Source: Deltaproteobacteria bacterium GWC2_42_11
GTDB lineage: Bacteria; Desulfobacterota; GWC2-55-46; UBA9637; GWC2-42-11
Direction of reading: 5' to 3'
DNA length: 51,291 nt
Assembly (NCBI GenBank): GCA_001797495.1
Contig: MGPS01000004.1
Coordinates: forward strand, 1-51,291
The number at the start of each line of letters is the position of its first letter. Position 1 is the stretch's first letter. The position numbers and the translations under genes are program-made. The notes below the pieces were generated by a model. The model had not been told where the DNA came from and did not search any database. It saw only the letters and a program-made list of their open reading frames with translations. This document shows, in pieces, positions 27,181 to 36,159 of the stretch.

Positions 27181-27950
27181 ATACGGTCAATAATCCCGAT
27201 AATATCAAGCATTGATGAATAAGATAATGCGGACAAAAGGCTTCTCTGCTGATGAAAGTCCCTGCCTGCACTGCCCACAACATGAATTGGCTGACTTACT
27301 GATAATTTTTCATTGAGGGTCGCAGATTTTTTTATTGGAAAGGTTTTAACTACCTCATAGGTTTTTCCGTCAATAATTTGTATGTTCAAATCTACAACTG
27401 CCTTATCATCTGAACAGTTAAAGCCTTTTACAGCACCGAATATAATATAATTAGTATTTTTTGGTATCTCACTGATGCTGCTGACAACCCTGATATCAAG
27501 TCCGTAGACCTTCTTAATAATCTTGATGCTGCTGGCTAATATTTCCTGATAATTAGCAGGCATAAAGACCCCTTCAAACTTAATATCTTTTGGCTTTGGA
27601 GAATAAAACTCCCCTGTAAAGACCCTTTCATGCGGCAGGAGTTTATCGGGAAGTTTGTCTGGCAGCGGCAGAAAATTAAGGACTGCTATCTTTGCCTTTT
27701 CAATCTTGGATGAAAATTTGATCTTTTCAACTGCCAGATTTGAAAGGTCATCATCGCTGTAAGATTTATCGAATGAAATAAAACAGGATATAAAAAAGAT
27801 TAGAGAAGATGCAAAAGAGGCAAATTTTCTTGCATTGCCCCGAAAATATCTTTTTGCTATTGCTGTCTGTCCCGCTGGCAAAGCGTTTGGATGGGAGGCT
27901 TTTAGAGGCCACGGGTTTACAGGCGGGACAGGCAGCAACAAGATTTTCAT
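27177..27950 (-). CDS. Probable exported protein of the CHAT operon
   Basis: About 257 aa from ATG 27950; the ORF is open to 28043 but that extension has no support. A hydrophobic stretch KFASFASSLIFFISCFISFD probably acts as signal or anchor. The body reads KAIVAVLNF-type: KAKIAVLNFLPLPDKL, then a helix region YQEILASSIKIIKKVYGLDI, NTNYIIFGAVKGFNCSDDKA and VVDLNIQIIDGKTYEVVKTF. This order (strand, helix, 'yiifGav', 'vdlniqiidgkt') resembles envelope proteins of the CsgG / TolB-N / YajG kind; function unknown. Oddity: the first 30 or so residues are encoded by a 77-bp inverted-repeat element, so the original N-terminus may be displaced. The stop overlaps the start of the CHAT gene. Confidence 0.7.
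   Translation of the reverse strand: MKILLLPVPPVNPWPLKASHPNALPAGQTAIAKRYFRGNARKFASFASSLIFFISCFISFDKSYSDDDLSNLAVEKIKFSSKIEKAKIAVLNFLPLPDKLPDKLLPHERVFTGEFYSPKPKDIKFEGVFMPANYQEILASSIKIIKKVYGLDIRVVSSISEIPKNTNYIIFGAVKGFNCSDDKAVVDLNIQIIDGKTYEVVKTFPIKKSATLNEKLSVSQPIHVVGSAGRDFHQQRSLLSALSYSSMLDIIGIIDRI
27861..27937. mobile_element. 77-bp MITE-like element with terminal inverted repeats
   Basis: Ends TGCTGTCTGTCCCGC (27861-27875) and GCGGGACAGGCAGCA (27923-27937) are inverted copies with one mismatch in 15. The interior has no gene. Outer flanks continue an imperfect AAAATCTT-type symmetry. The element lies within the reading frame of the exported-protein gene and encodes much of its predicted N-terminus. 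Confidence 0.65.
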
Positions 27951-28165
27951 GCCTTTTTGTGCGCCAATGGCTCGTGAGGGTTTCATATAAATACGGAGTT
28001 TTTTGTCAATTAGATGCCAGCCACCGCAATAATAAACTAACACTTATATGGTTTTCAACAAAAATCTTTATGGTTAACAAAGAATACTTCCTCCTGATTT
28101 TTTCCTCTTGCAAGGGTTGGCATAACAGATGTATAGTTGGTGTCAAGCATCTCTTAAATATAGCA

Positions 28166-30355
28166 ATGGGCAAGGCTTCCAAGAAAAAGAGATTAAAAAC
28201 CTCCACTCCACCACAAGAGATATCAGATAATAATATCAGCACCGGTATTTTATCAAAACCCTTCCTGCACATCTTTTTTATAATAACACTTGGTATTCTA
28301 ATATATTCAAACACCTTTAAAGCGCCTTTTGTCTTTGATGACATCAGTATGTATATTGTGGAGAATCCTGCCATCAAAGATTTCAAATATTTTCTGGATG
28401 CCTCAAGATTAGATGAGACTTCTGTTGACAAGGGTTTTAGGGAACAGTTTAAAAACCGAATAGTTGCACATCTCACTCTTGCCATAAACTATAAACTTCA
28501 TGGATTGAATGTTATAGGCTATCACATCTTTAATCTGGCAGTTCACATTATTAACGCGCTCCTTGTTTACTATCTTGTGAGCCTTACATTCAAAGCCCAT
28601 TTTTTTAAAGACCGTCGCCCTGCAGCCTTTTCTGATGCACAATATAGAGGTATGTTCGCACTTTTCTGCAGCCTCTTATTTGTATCCCACCCTCTGCAGA
28701 CTCAGGCTGTAACCTATATCAGCCAGAGGCTTGCATCCCTTGCTGCACTGTTTTACCTGTTTTCGCTTGTTCTGTACATCAAGTCAAGGCTTTCAGAATC
28801 CGGCGGCAGGCGATACGGATACTATCTTTTGTCCATCCTTGCAGCAGTATCGGCGGTAAAAACAAAGGAGATTTCTTTTACACTCCCTCTGGTCATTACT
28901 ATTTATGAGTTGATGTTTCTTGAAAGCAGTACAAAGAAAAAACTCTTTTATCTGATTCCATTTTATCTTGTAATTGTCCTGATACCCTTGAGCCTTATCA
29001 GGACTGACAGTTATTCATTTGAAAGTATCATCAGCAGTATGGGGCAAAAATCCAAAGACCCTGATGCAATACCCAGGCTGGCTTATCTCTTTACACAGTT
29101 CAGGGTTATTGTGACATATATAAGACTATTTTTTATCCCTGTAGACCAGAACCTTGACTATGATTTTCCTGTATACAGTTCATTTTTAACCCCTGAGGTA
29201 TTCCTGTCTTTCCTATTCCTTTTTTTGATATTTACTTCTGGTGCATGCCTCTTTTATTGTTCAAGATATACATATAATGCCAAGAGATATGGATACAGGC
29301 TGATATCATTCGGCATATTTTATTTTTTTATAACATTATCCACTGAATCGAGCATTATCCCCCTGAGAGATGTTATATTTGAGCATAGGGTCTATCTGCC
29401 TTCAGCAGGTCTTATTATTGCAGTTGCAGCAAGTGTATTTGTGATTACAGGCAGTGACAAAAACAAGACAACTGAAAAGGCAATGACAGCGGTACTGTTG
29501 CTTATAATATTGGCATTTTCAGTTGCGGCATATGCAAGGAATTCTGTCTGGAAGGAACAGATAGCATTATGGGGAGATACAGCCAAAAAGAGTCCGTTAA
29601 AGGCAAGGCCGCATTACAATTTAGGGGTAGCATATGCTGAAAAAAAACAATTTGAAGATGCTGTAAAGGAATATCTAATGGCAATACAGATAGACCCGAA
29701 TTATTATTTAGCGCATAATAATCTGGGTTTCATATACGATAAGCAGTCTAAATTAGAAGATGCTGTTAAACATTATGCAATTGCAATAAAGATAAAGCCT
29801 GATTTTGCTGAGGCGCATAACGGTTTTGGTTTGGCATACGAAAAGCAGTCCCGTTTTGAAGAGGCTGTTAAGGAATTTTCAGAGGCAATAGGGATAAAAC
29901 CCGATTATCACGAAGCACACTATAATCTGGGCAATGTATATGCAAAACAGGGGCGCACAGGAGAAGCCGTTAAGGAGTATTTGGAGGCAGTAAGGATAAA
30001 GCCTGATTATACAAAGGCATACAACAATCTGGGTGTTGTTTACAGCAAGGATGGAAGGTTTGATGAGGCTATTGAGGCATTCAGGAACGCCTCAAGGTTT
30101 CAGCCTGATGATTTTTCTCTGCATTACAACCTTGGCAAGTTGTATATTATGAGCAGCCGTTTTGATGAGGCAATAACCGAATATCTTGCAGGCATAAAAC
30201 TCAAGCCTGACTTCGCAGAATTATATAATGACCTGGGTGTAAGTTATCTTAAAAAGGGGCAGGCAGAAAAGGCTTCTGATGCATTCAAAACCGCCTTAAA
30301 ACTCAACCCTGATTTTGCAGAGGCTGTCAGAAACCTTGAAGGCATAAACAGATAG
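28166..30355 (+). CDS. Polytopic membrane protein with TPR tail (TMTC/GT-C-like)
   Basis: 729 aa from ATG 28166 (MGKASKKKRLKTSTPPQ). The first 30 residues are basic and cytoplasmic. A hydrophobic region of about 10-12 helices follows (about 32-470), with an acidic FVFDDISMYIVENPAI motif right after helix 1. An acidic motif at that position is a hallmark of GT-C glycosyltransferases such as protein O-mannosyltransferases and TMTC proteins. Seven consecutive 34-aa TPR repeats (about 475-715) begin KARPHYNLGVAYAEKKQFED, suggesting binding of a protein acceptor. Transferase activity and lipid-linked sugar donor are inferred. The ORF opens upstream to 27809, but that part reads through the 77-bp repeat and is not credible. 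No Shine-Dalgarno is evident. Divergent from the CHAT operon. Confidence 0.82.
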   Translation: MGKASKKKRLKTSTPPQEISDNNISTGILSKPFLHIFFIITLGILIYSNTFKAPFVFDDISMYIVENPAIKDFKYFLDASRLDETSVDKGFREQFKNRIVAHLTLAINYKLHGLNVIGYHIFNLAVHIINALLVYYLVSLTFKAHFFKDRRPAAFSDAQYRGMFALFCSLLFVSHPLQTQAVTYISQRLASLAALFYLFSLVLYIKSRLSESGGRRYGYYLLSILAAVSAVKTKEISFTLPLVITIYELMFLESSTKKKLFYLIPFYLVIVLIPLSLIRTDSYSFESIISSMGQKSKDPDAIPRLAYLFTQFRVIVTYIRLFFIPVDQNLDYDFPVYSSFLTPEVFLSFLFLFLIFTSGACLFYCSRYTYNAKRYGYRLISFGIFYFFITLSTESSIIPLRDVIFEHRVYLPSAGLIIAVAASVFVITGSDKNKTTEKAMTAVLLLIILAFSVAAYARNSVWKEQIALWGDTAKKSPLKARPHYNLGVAYAEKKQFEDAVKEYLMAIQIDPNYYLAHNNLGFIYDKQSKLEDAVKHYAIAIKIKPDFAEAHNGFGLAYEKQSRFEEAVKEFSEAIGIKPDYHEAHYNLGNVYAKQGRTGEAVKEYLEAVRIKPDYTKAYNNLGVVYSKDGRFDEAIEAFRNASRFQPDDFSLHYNLGKLYIMSSRFDEAITEYLAGIKLKPDFAELYNDLGVSYLKKGQAEKASDAFKTALKLNPDFAEAVRNLEGINR

Positions 30356-30362
30356 ATTTCTC

Positions 30363-31943
30363 CTACCTTTCTTCATGGTGGCTCTCTTCTGTATTCACTG
30401 CCCATATGTTTTCTTTTGTTTTTACGCCATTCACAATATTATCCACAGCAATCATTGCTGTCAGCATGGAATGGTCCATATTATTGTATCTGTGCATTCC
30501 GTTTCTTCCTACCAAAAACAGATTTTCAAAACTGCTCACATAATCTTTTATTTCATCAAAACAGTCATATGTTCCAAGATATGCAGGGTATGCCTTTGGC
30601 ACCCTGACAAGGCAGCGGTCAATAACATCAACAGGGTCTATTATGCCTATCTTTACCAGTTCATTTACCGCAAAGTTGATAAATTCCTTATCATCCATAT
30701 TCCATAGTTCATCACCATCATTGCAGAAATATTCCAGACCTACCCACACAGTATTTTCCAAATCCCTGACCATGTAAGGGCTCCAGTTATTAAATACCTG
30801 AAACCTTCCTAGATTAACATCTCTTTCCTGTATATATATCCATATATCAGGGACTATATTGCCAATGGTTTTTATTCCTGTCTGGTTCTGTATCTTTAGT
30901 TTTTTTAACAACAATCCAACAGTAATAAAATCACGATATACCAGTCCCTCTGCAGTTTGTTTTATTTTACTGTCAACAGCATCCCCCATTGCCCTTATAA
31001 GTTCTTTTATTGGCATGGAAGAAAAGACATAGTCTGCTGCCGCTCTTTTTTTAAACGCAGTATTTCCATCCAATGTTTCTACTTCTGATATACAGTTATT
31101 ATCGCATTTAATACCGATAACTTTATGGTTCAGAAAAATTTCTCCGCCCATACTGATTATTCTGGCGGATGCTTCTTCCCATAGATGTCCTGGTCCGTAT
31201 TTGGGATATAAAAACTGCTCAATGAGGCTTGTTTCTGTCTTTTTCTGAGAAATAGATTTATCGGATTTATTAAAAATATTTTTTATTGCGTGCATCAGAA
31301 CCTTTGTAACAGATAATCCCTTTATCCTCTGGGTGCCCCAATCAGGCTTTATCTTTGAAGGATGAACCCCCCATACCTTTTGTGTATAGTCCTTAAAAAA
31401 GGTCATATACAATTCTTTCCCGAACCTGTTTATCATAAAATCTTCGAGAGATGATTCATTTTTTACAGGGAAAAAGCATATCCTGATGTAACTTAACCCT
31501 ATCCTGATAATCCTCATAATGCCTAAGTTCTTGACAGTATTTATATTCAGGGAAACAGGGTAATCAAAAAATTTCCTCAGGTAATAAATCCTTGAGAGGC
31601 GGTTTCTAATAAGCATCACTTCATCTGTTTTTTCAGGGTCAGGGGCATTAGGGTTTCGGGAATATACCTTTTCACGGTTTAGTAGCAGATCGTCTTTTGC
31701 AGGATAACCCTGCATAGGCAGGATATCCAGCCACCATTTCATAACCCTTTCGGACTTTGAAAAAAAGCGGTGTCCTCCCATATCCATGCGGTTGCCTTTG
31801 TAATTAAATGTCCTTGCTATGCCGCCTATTTCATTTGTAGATTCAAAGATAACAGGTTTGATGTCTGTCTTTTTAAGCAGTTCATAGGCAGCAGTCAGCC
31901 CTGCCGGACCTGCTCCGATTATGACAGCAGTTTTTTTAGACAT
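30363..31943 (-). CDS. FAD-dependent oxidoreductase (amine oxidase / UGM-like)
   Basis: 526-aa flavoprotein. The N-terminus [20 protein letters not shown] carries the dinucleotide-binding GxGxxG motif. [20 protein letters not shown] and [16 protein letters not shown] are typical of the amine-oxidase / UDP-galactopyranose-mutase-like superfamily. A C-terminal FAD-binding segment is [20 protein letters not shown]. Members with this GGHRFFSK block are often found near surface-polysaccharide genes. The next-door glycosyltransferase-like gene supports a glycan role, but the substrate is unknown. The two genes converge with 7 nt between stops. Confidence 0.85.
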   Translation of the reverse strand: MSKKTAVIIGAGPAGLTAAYELLKKTDIKPVIFESTNEIGGIARTFNYKGNRMDMGGHRFFSKSERVMKWWLDILPMQGYPAKDDLLLNREKVYSRNPNAPDPEKTDEVMLIRNRLSRIYYLRKFFDYPVSLNINTVKNLGIMRIIRIGLSYIRICFFPVKNESSLEDFMINRFGKELYMTFFKDYTQKVWGVHPSKIKPDWGTQRIKGLSVTKVLMHAIKNIFNKSDKSISQKKTETSLIEQFLYPKYGPGHLWEEASARIISMGGEIFLNHKVIGIKCDNNCISEVETLDGNTAFKKRAAADYVFSSMPIKELIRAMGDAVDSKIKQTAEGLVYRDFITVGLLLKKLKIQNQTGIKTIGNIVPDIWIYIQERDVNLGRFQVFNNWSPYMVRDLENTVWVGLEYFCNDGDELWNMDDKEFINFAVNELVKIGIIDPVDVIDRCLVRVPKAYPAYLGTYDCFDEIKDYVSSFENLFLVGRNGMHRYNNMDHSMLTAMIAVDNIVNGVKTKENIWAVNTEESHHEER

Positions 31944-32020
31944 TTTTATCTCGCTTTGCTAGTTTTAAATAATAAATGTGCCGTCCCCTGCTCAAATTCG
32001 GAATTTTCAAAGGCAGGACA

Positions 32021-32048
32021 ATTATCGCAGAATGACAAGAAAAGTCAA
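32021..32048 (-). promoter_or_regulatory. Promoter of the flavoprotein gene
   Basis: Minus strand TTGACT (reverse of 32043-32048), 16-nt spacer, GATAAT (reverse of 32021-32026). Confidence 0.5.
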
Positions 32049-32153
32049 TGACGGTTGGGGGTTATTTAGAAAATGCAGTGGAAAGCAGGTAATTTGTTGA
32101 TTTTAAGATGATGTGCCGCACAGGGATATAACCTGTGACCCACTGATTAAGAG

Positions 32154-32420
32154 TTGTTTTCAAAGTTATGTCTTGCCTTTGCTACAACGAACATAATAGA
32201 GAGCATACATGCGGTAGTAGAGCAGATGATTGGGAAGATAGACTATTGGAAGAACTCTAATCAGAAGCAAAGGTGGGCAGCCGCATCATTACTTCAGATA
32301 GAACAAAGGCTGAATAGGGTGGTAAATGAATACCGACATCTTGCATAACTAAGAAAGGCATTACAAAGGGAGATAGAAATAAAGAACACAAAAGAAAGAA
32401 AGGAGGCAGTGGCTGCCTGA
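32154..32420 (+). pseudogene. IS256-family transposase C-terminal remnant
   Basis: Only the last 80 or so residues of a mutator-type (IS256-like) transposase remain. Recognisable: ATTNIIESIHAVVEQMIGKI, DYWKNSNQKQRWAAASLLQI and EQRLNRVVNEYRHL. An in-frame TAA (32346-32348) interrupts it before LRKALQREIEIKN, and the frame then ends at 32420. Stops lie in frame upstream, and the DDE catalytic domain and left inverted repeat are gone, so it is dead. It lies 77 nt from a tRNA gene in an otherwise gene-free gap (31944-32497). The rest of the gap shows nothing I recognise. Confidence 0.75.
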
Positions 32421-32497
32421 TGCAGATATAGAGCTGCCTAAGAATTTCAACTAAAAATGGGATTGACTCCTAACCTATTTAAAAATATGGATTTTAT

Positions 32498-32574
<77 letters not shown>

Positions 32575-32641
32575 ATAGTTTAGGAAAGTTTTTCACAATT
32601 CAAAATCAAAGTCAAGCAATTTGATTTTCTGCACGATATTA

Positions 32642-33385
32642 TCACTCCATATCTTGTGGTGGTATGTCAAAATTGGCATACACATTCTGAACATCCTCCA
32701 GGTCTTCCAACTCCTCCATCAGACGAATGACATTTACAGCATCCTTGCCTTCCAATCTTACGGTATTTTTCGGAATCATGCTTACTTCCGCAATGGTATA
32801 TTTCATCCCTTTTTTATCAAATGTACCCTTGACCGAGTGAAAATCAGGAGGCGCTGTATACACCTCAAAGACATTGTCCTCTGTATTTGTTATAACATCC
32901 TCTGCGCCTGCATCAATTGCTGCTTCCATAAGTTTTTCTTCTGTAATAGATGACATATCAAATGTAAACATCCCTTTTTTCTCAAACATCCATGAAACTG
33001 AACCGCTTTCAGCAAGCCTTCCGCCATATTTGGCAAATGTGTATCTCACCTCTGATGCCGTCCTGTTCCTGTTGTCTGTCATAATAAGCACAAGAACAGC
33101 AGTACCACCTGCCCCATATCCCTCGTAGAAAAATTCCTCGTAATTAACATCCTCTAATTCCCCTGTTCCCTTTTTAATCGCCCTGTTTATGTTGTCAGCG
33201 GGTACATTTTCAGCCCTTGCGTTTTCTATTGCCGTCCTTAAACGCGGATTGGCAGACATATCACCGCCACCCATCTTTGCAGCGACCATTACCTCTTTTA
33301 TAACTTTTGTAAATACCCTCCCTTTTTTGGCGTCTGACTTCGCCTTTTTGTGTTTTATATTAGCCCATCTTGAATGCCCAGACAT
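32642..33385 (-). CDS. yebC: YebC/PmpR-family protein (TACO1)
   Basis: 247-aa cytoplasmic protein of the YebC family. Canonical N-terminus MSGHSRWANIKHKKAKSDAK, then ARAENVPADNINRAIKKGTG and YEGYGAGGTAVLVLIMTDNR. Members are described both as DNA-binding regulators and as translation factors that help ribosomes on proline stretches. Which applies here cannot be seen. Here it is downstream of a small zinc-ribbon gene (33-nt gap) rather than beside ruvC, its common partner. A GGGAAAAG sequence before the ATG serves as a weak Shine-Dalgarno. Confidence 0.95.
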   Translation of the reverse strand: MSGHSRWANIKHKKAKSDAKKGRVFTKVIKEVMVAAKMGGGDMSANPRLRTAIENARAENVPADNINRAIKKGTGELEDVNYEEFFYEGYGAGGTAVLVLIMTDNRNRTASEVRYTFAKYGGRLAESGSVSWMFEKKGMFTFDMSSITEEKLMEAAIDAGAEDVITNTEDNVFEVYTAPPDFHSVKGTFDKKGMKYTIAEVSMIPKNTVRLEGKDAVNVIRLMEELEDLEDVQNVYANFDIPPQDME

Positions 33386-33418
33386 ATAATACTTTTCCCT
33401 CCTGAATAAAACTGAAAC

Positions 33419-33727
33419 TCAGTGTATTGTCCCCTTCAGGGTATCACCTTCAAAAAGGCCCTTTTCTATACAGAACGGGTCCCTGATAAATCTCATCCTG
33501 CAATCTTTACAGAGTATAAATATCATATCCTGATAGACATCGTCTCCAACCTCTTTTGGGTCAACATCAGAAAGTTCTTCAAGAAGGTCGAGCATGCCCT
33601 CCTCTAAATCCCCATGGCACTGTTCAAGATATCCGTCAAAATCAGCAAATGTCTTTATCTCTACAACATATTTTAAACTGCCAGCAGGCAACTCTTTGCC
33701 GCAGCACTGACATCTTATCTTGTTCAT
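33419..33727 (-). CDS. Small protein with two cysteine knuckles
   Basis: 102-aa acidic soluble protein. CQCCGKELP near the N-terminus and CKDCRMRFIRDPFC near the C-terminus provide four to six cysteines able to hold one zinc. Between them is an acidic helical region (HGDLEEGMLDLLEELSDVDP). I do not recognise a named family. An AAAGGA site lies 9-10 nt before the ATG, and a strong TTGACA/TATATT promoter is upstream. It leads the yebC transcript, so both may serve translation or regulation (inference). Confidence 0.8.
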   Translation of the reverse strand: MNKIRCQCCGKELPAGSLKYVVEIKTFADFDGYLEQCHGDLEEGMLDLLEELSDVDPKEVGDDVYQDMIFILCKDCRMRFIRDPFCIEKGLFEGDTLKGTIH

Positions 33728-33757
33728 ATCATGTTTCCTTTCGGTTTATTTGCCACA

Positions 33758-33786
33758 AATATAACTATAAACATTTGCCTTGTCAA
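33758..33786 (-). promoter_or_regulatory. Promoter for the zinc-ribbon gene and yebC
   Basis: Minus strand TTGACA (reverse of 33781-33786), 17-nt spacer, TATATT (reverse of 33758-33763). One of the best sigma-70 matches in the window. Confidence 0.7.
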
Positions 33787-33815
33787 ATCAAATAGAGGTA
33801 TGTTATTTTTTTGCC

Positions 33816-34697
33816 ATGATAGATACTATTCTGGCAAGAGATTCTTTCCTTTTATCCACAGAATTAAGGCTGTTCTGGCTGGTAGCATTCTTATACGGTG
33901 TATCCCTGTTCCTGCACATTGCATATCTTTTGACAAAGAAAAACTCTGTCGGCAAGGCAGCCGCGGGTATCCTGTGGGGAGTTGTTGTTGTCCATGCAGG
34001 CATGATACTTTTCAGGACAGTAGAGGCACAGAGGGCGCCGTTTCAGACCCTTTATGAAAGTCTTTCATGGTTTGCATGGAGCGCATCCATTACATACCTC
34101 TATGTTGGCAGGAAATGGAAGGATATTTATCTCCCCGGCATACCTGTAACCATTCTGGCAATGGGGGCATCACTTTACGCACTTCTATCAAGAAGCCCTG
34201 CAGTTGAACCACTCTCCCCTCCCCTGCAGAGTTGGTGGTTTGAATATCATGTGATACTCGCATTCCTCTCGTACGCAGTATTTGTTGTCAGTTGCTCAAT
34301 AGAGATTGTATATCTCCTTATTAAACCCTGCCTTAAAAAAGGGAAATCTTCCGGATATGGTCTTGACCTAAACAATATTGAGGCATTCCACAGGACATCT
34401 CACAAACTTGTGCTTTTCGGATTCCCTCTGCTGACATTTGGTATATTCTCAGGCGCAGCATGGGCAAACGACGCCTGGGGGAGATACTGGAGTTGGGATC
34501 CAAAAGAAACATGGTCGCTAATAACATGGACTGTATTTGCCATGTATCTCCACTCCATGACAATACCAAAATGGCAGGGTAATACAGCATCTGTTTTCAA
34601 TATACTCGGCTTTATATGTATGATGATGACATTCCTTGGCGTTAACTGGCTTGCAAAACTGCTGGGCATTCCAAGTTTGCATGTGTATGCAGTGTAA
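33816..34697 (+). CDS. ccsA: System II cytochrome c biogenesis protein CcsA (CcsB/ResC)
   Basis: 293-aa polytopic haem-handling protein. About eight hydrophobic segments, starting LRLFWLVAFLYGVSLFLHIA. The hallmark WWD segment is present: WGRYWSWDPKETWSLITW. With ResB it carries haem across the membrane and attaches it to c-type apocytochromes. ATG 33816 is chosen as the first ATG in frame; a TTG at 33780 also exists, and neither has a well-spaced Shine-Dalgarno. resB follows after 52 nt that are largely heptamer repeat. Haem supply could come from the hemL-dependent pathway. Confidence 0.93.
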   Translation: MIDTILARDSFLLSTELRLFWLVAFLYGVSLFLHIAYLLTKKNSVGKAAAGILWGVVVVHAGMILFRTVEAQRAPFQTLYESLSWFAWSASITYLYVGRKWKDIYLPGIPVTILAMGASLYALLSRSPAVEPLSPPLQSWWFEYHVILAFLSYAVFVVSCSIEIVYLLIKPCLKKGKSSGYGLDLNNIEAFHRTSHKLVLFGFPLLTFGIFSGAAWANDAWGRYWSWDPKETWSLITWTVFAMYLHSMTIPKWQGNTASVFNILGFICMMMTFLGVNWLAKLLGIPSLHVYAV

Positions 34698-34702
34698 AAA
34701 AT

Positions 34703-34729
34703 CGTGATGCGTGCGCGTGATGCGTAAAT
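34703..34729. repeat. Heptamer array between ccsA and resB
   Basis: CGTGATG, CGTGCG, CGTGATG, CGTAAAT: the same 7-6-7-7 layout as after dnaK, and 22 of 23 bases identical to 9941-9963. It begins 6 nt after the ccsA stop. resB has no Shine-Dalgarno. Confidence 0.85.
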
Positions 34730-34749
34730 AATCTTAAACTACAAATACT

Positions 34750-36159
34750 ATGCAGATTAGAACTACCTGGCTTTATAAAAAATTTTCTTCTATAAAAACA
34801 TCTATACTCTTTCTCGGGATACTTTCGTTCTTTTACCTCCTCGGGACAATCTTCCCGCAGGGCGGAGATATAAACGAATATATAAATGCAGGGGGGCGAT
34901 TCATATTCCTTGTAAAAATATTCGGACTCCTTGATGCCTTTACAACCCCATGGTTTTTAATAACCAGCCTGCTGCTGCTTATAAGCCTCTCTATCTGTTC
35001 TTATGAAAGGCTCCTTACGCTCATGGGCAAACAGATTCTTGATACAGCACCTACCAAGTCATATATAATACCGTTAAATACAGGTGAGAATATTGACAAC
35101 ACCTTCATAAAAAAACTTAACTTCAAAAAATCGTATTCAAACCCTTCTGCCACAGTTGTTACAAGGGGTATATCATACAAATGGCTGACATTGATTTATC
35201 ATCTCGGCATACTCCTTTGTTTTACAGGGTTCTTCCTGACATATATGTCTGCATTTGAGGACGAGGTTATAATATATCCTGATGAAACAAAAGCAATTCA
35301 GCCTTCCTCGCAGAGTAGGCTACAGAGATTGCTGGGCAAAAAACATAAGGAACTGCCGTTTAAGATTAAACTAGAAGAGTTTATAACAGAATATAACCAG
35401 ATGCCATCCATTGATTATCCAAAGGATAAACTTTCAAGGCTTGCAGTAGGACTAGGCTGGACAAGCAATTCACTAAATTACAAAATAAAAGATGATTCGC
35501 TTTTTCCAAAAGACTGGAAAAGCAGATTGAGGGTGATTAAAGACGATGCACTTATCCTTGAAAAAACCATTGAGGTAAACGAGCCGCTGAAATACGGCGG
35601 CTTTACATTCTATCAGGCTGCATTTAAACAGGACATTAAAATAGAAATGGACGGCGGTCCACTGGCAATTGATGCAGAGGTTGGCAAAGAGACTATAATA
35701 CCCGGTCTGGAAGGCGAAATTGTTTTTAAAAATTTAAGAACCGGGACACTCTTTAAAAGAGACGGCACCACAGAGAAGATTATTCCATTTGTGGATGTGT
35801 ATATTTTTAAGAAAATATCGGACGGAAAGACAGACAAAGAGAAGATAGGCAGACTTGAGAAGGGGAGTTTACTAACAATTGGCAGCAAGACCTTTGGTAT
35901 AAAGGGATTTAGCGAGGCAACGATATTAAGTTACCGCTATGACCCGGGCGTCCCCATACTCTGGTTTGGAGGAATAATGACCCTTATTGCAATGGCACTG
36001 AGGATATATTCTCCATGGTACAGGGTAATCTACAGGGTTGATGTAAAGGACGGCAGGACATTATTAAAACTTTCAATAAACACAAAAGGGCTGCTGGCGG
36101 ATAAGGAACACCTGATAAAGCGGATACAACATTTTGTCCTACTCTCCAAGAACCCCTGA
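34750..36159 (+). CDS. resB: System II cytochrome c biogenesis protein ResB (Ccs1)
   Basis: 469-aa partner of CcsA. N-terminal helices (SILFLGILSFFYLLGTIFPQ and FLITSLLLLISLSICSYERL), a third helix at about 135-165 (LTLIYHLGILLCFTGFFLTY), a large periplasmic beta-rich domain (about 170-400) containing NEPLKYGGFTFYQAAFKQD, and a last helix (VPILWFGGIMTLIAMALRIY). This is the usual Ccs1/ResB layout; it binds apocytochrome and supports haem attachment. ATG has no Shine-Dalgarno, so translation may be coupled to ccsA. Its last 21 bp overlap the 3' end of rmuC on the opposite strand. Confidence 0.93.
   Translation: MQIRTTWLYKKFSSIKTSILFLGILSFFYLLGTIFPQGGDINEYINAGGRFIFLVKIFGLLDAFTTPWFLITSLLLLISLSICSYERLLTLMGKQILDTAPTKSYIIPLNTGENIDNTFIKKLNFKKSYSNPSATVVTRGISYKWLTLIYHLGILLCFTGFFLTYMSAFEDEVIIYPDETKAIQPSSQSRLQRLLGKKHKELPFKIKLEEFITEYNQMPSIDYPKDKLSRLAVGLGWTSNSLNYKIKDDSLFPKDWKSRLRVIKDDALILEKTIEVNEPLKYGGFTFYQAAFKQDIKIEMDGGPLAIDAEVGKETIIPGLEGEIVFKNLRTGTLFKRDGTTEKIIPFVDVYIFKKISDGKTDKEKIGRLEKGSLLTIGSKTFGIKGFSEATILSYRYDPGVPILWFGGIMTLIAMALRIYSPWYRVIYRVDVKDGRTLLKLSINTKGLLADKEHLIKRIQHFVLLSKNP

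Noticed and set aside
27809-28165. 119-aa N-terminal extension of the TPR membrane protein
   Set aside because: It reads through the 77-bp inverted-repeat element on the strand opposite the exported-protein gene and lacks a start signal. The basic MGKASKKKR start is more plausible.
30363-31943. Naming the flavoprotein protoporphyrinogen oxidase
   Set aside because: The GGHRFFSK block and neighbouring glycosyltransferase-like gene fit the UGM/amine-oxidase-like glycan group better; no haem gene is adjacent.
33731-34057. ORF of 108 aa overlapping ccsA in another frame
   Set aside because: It overlaps the clearly real ccsA and has no family features.
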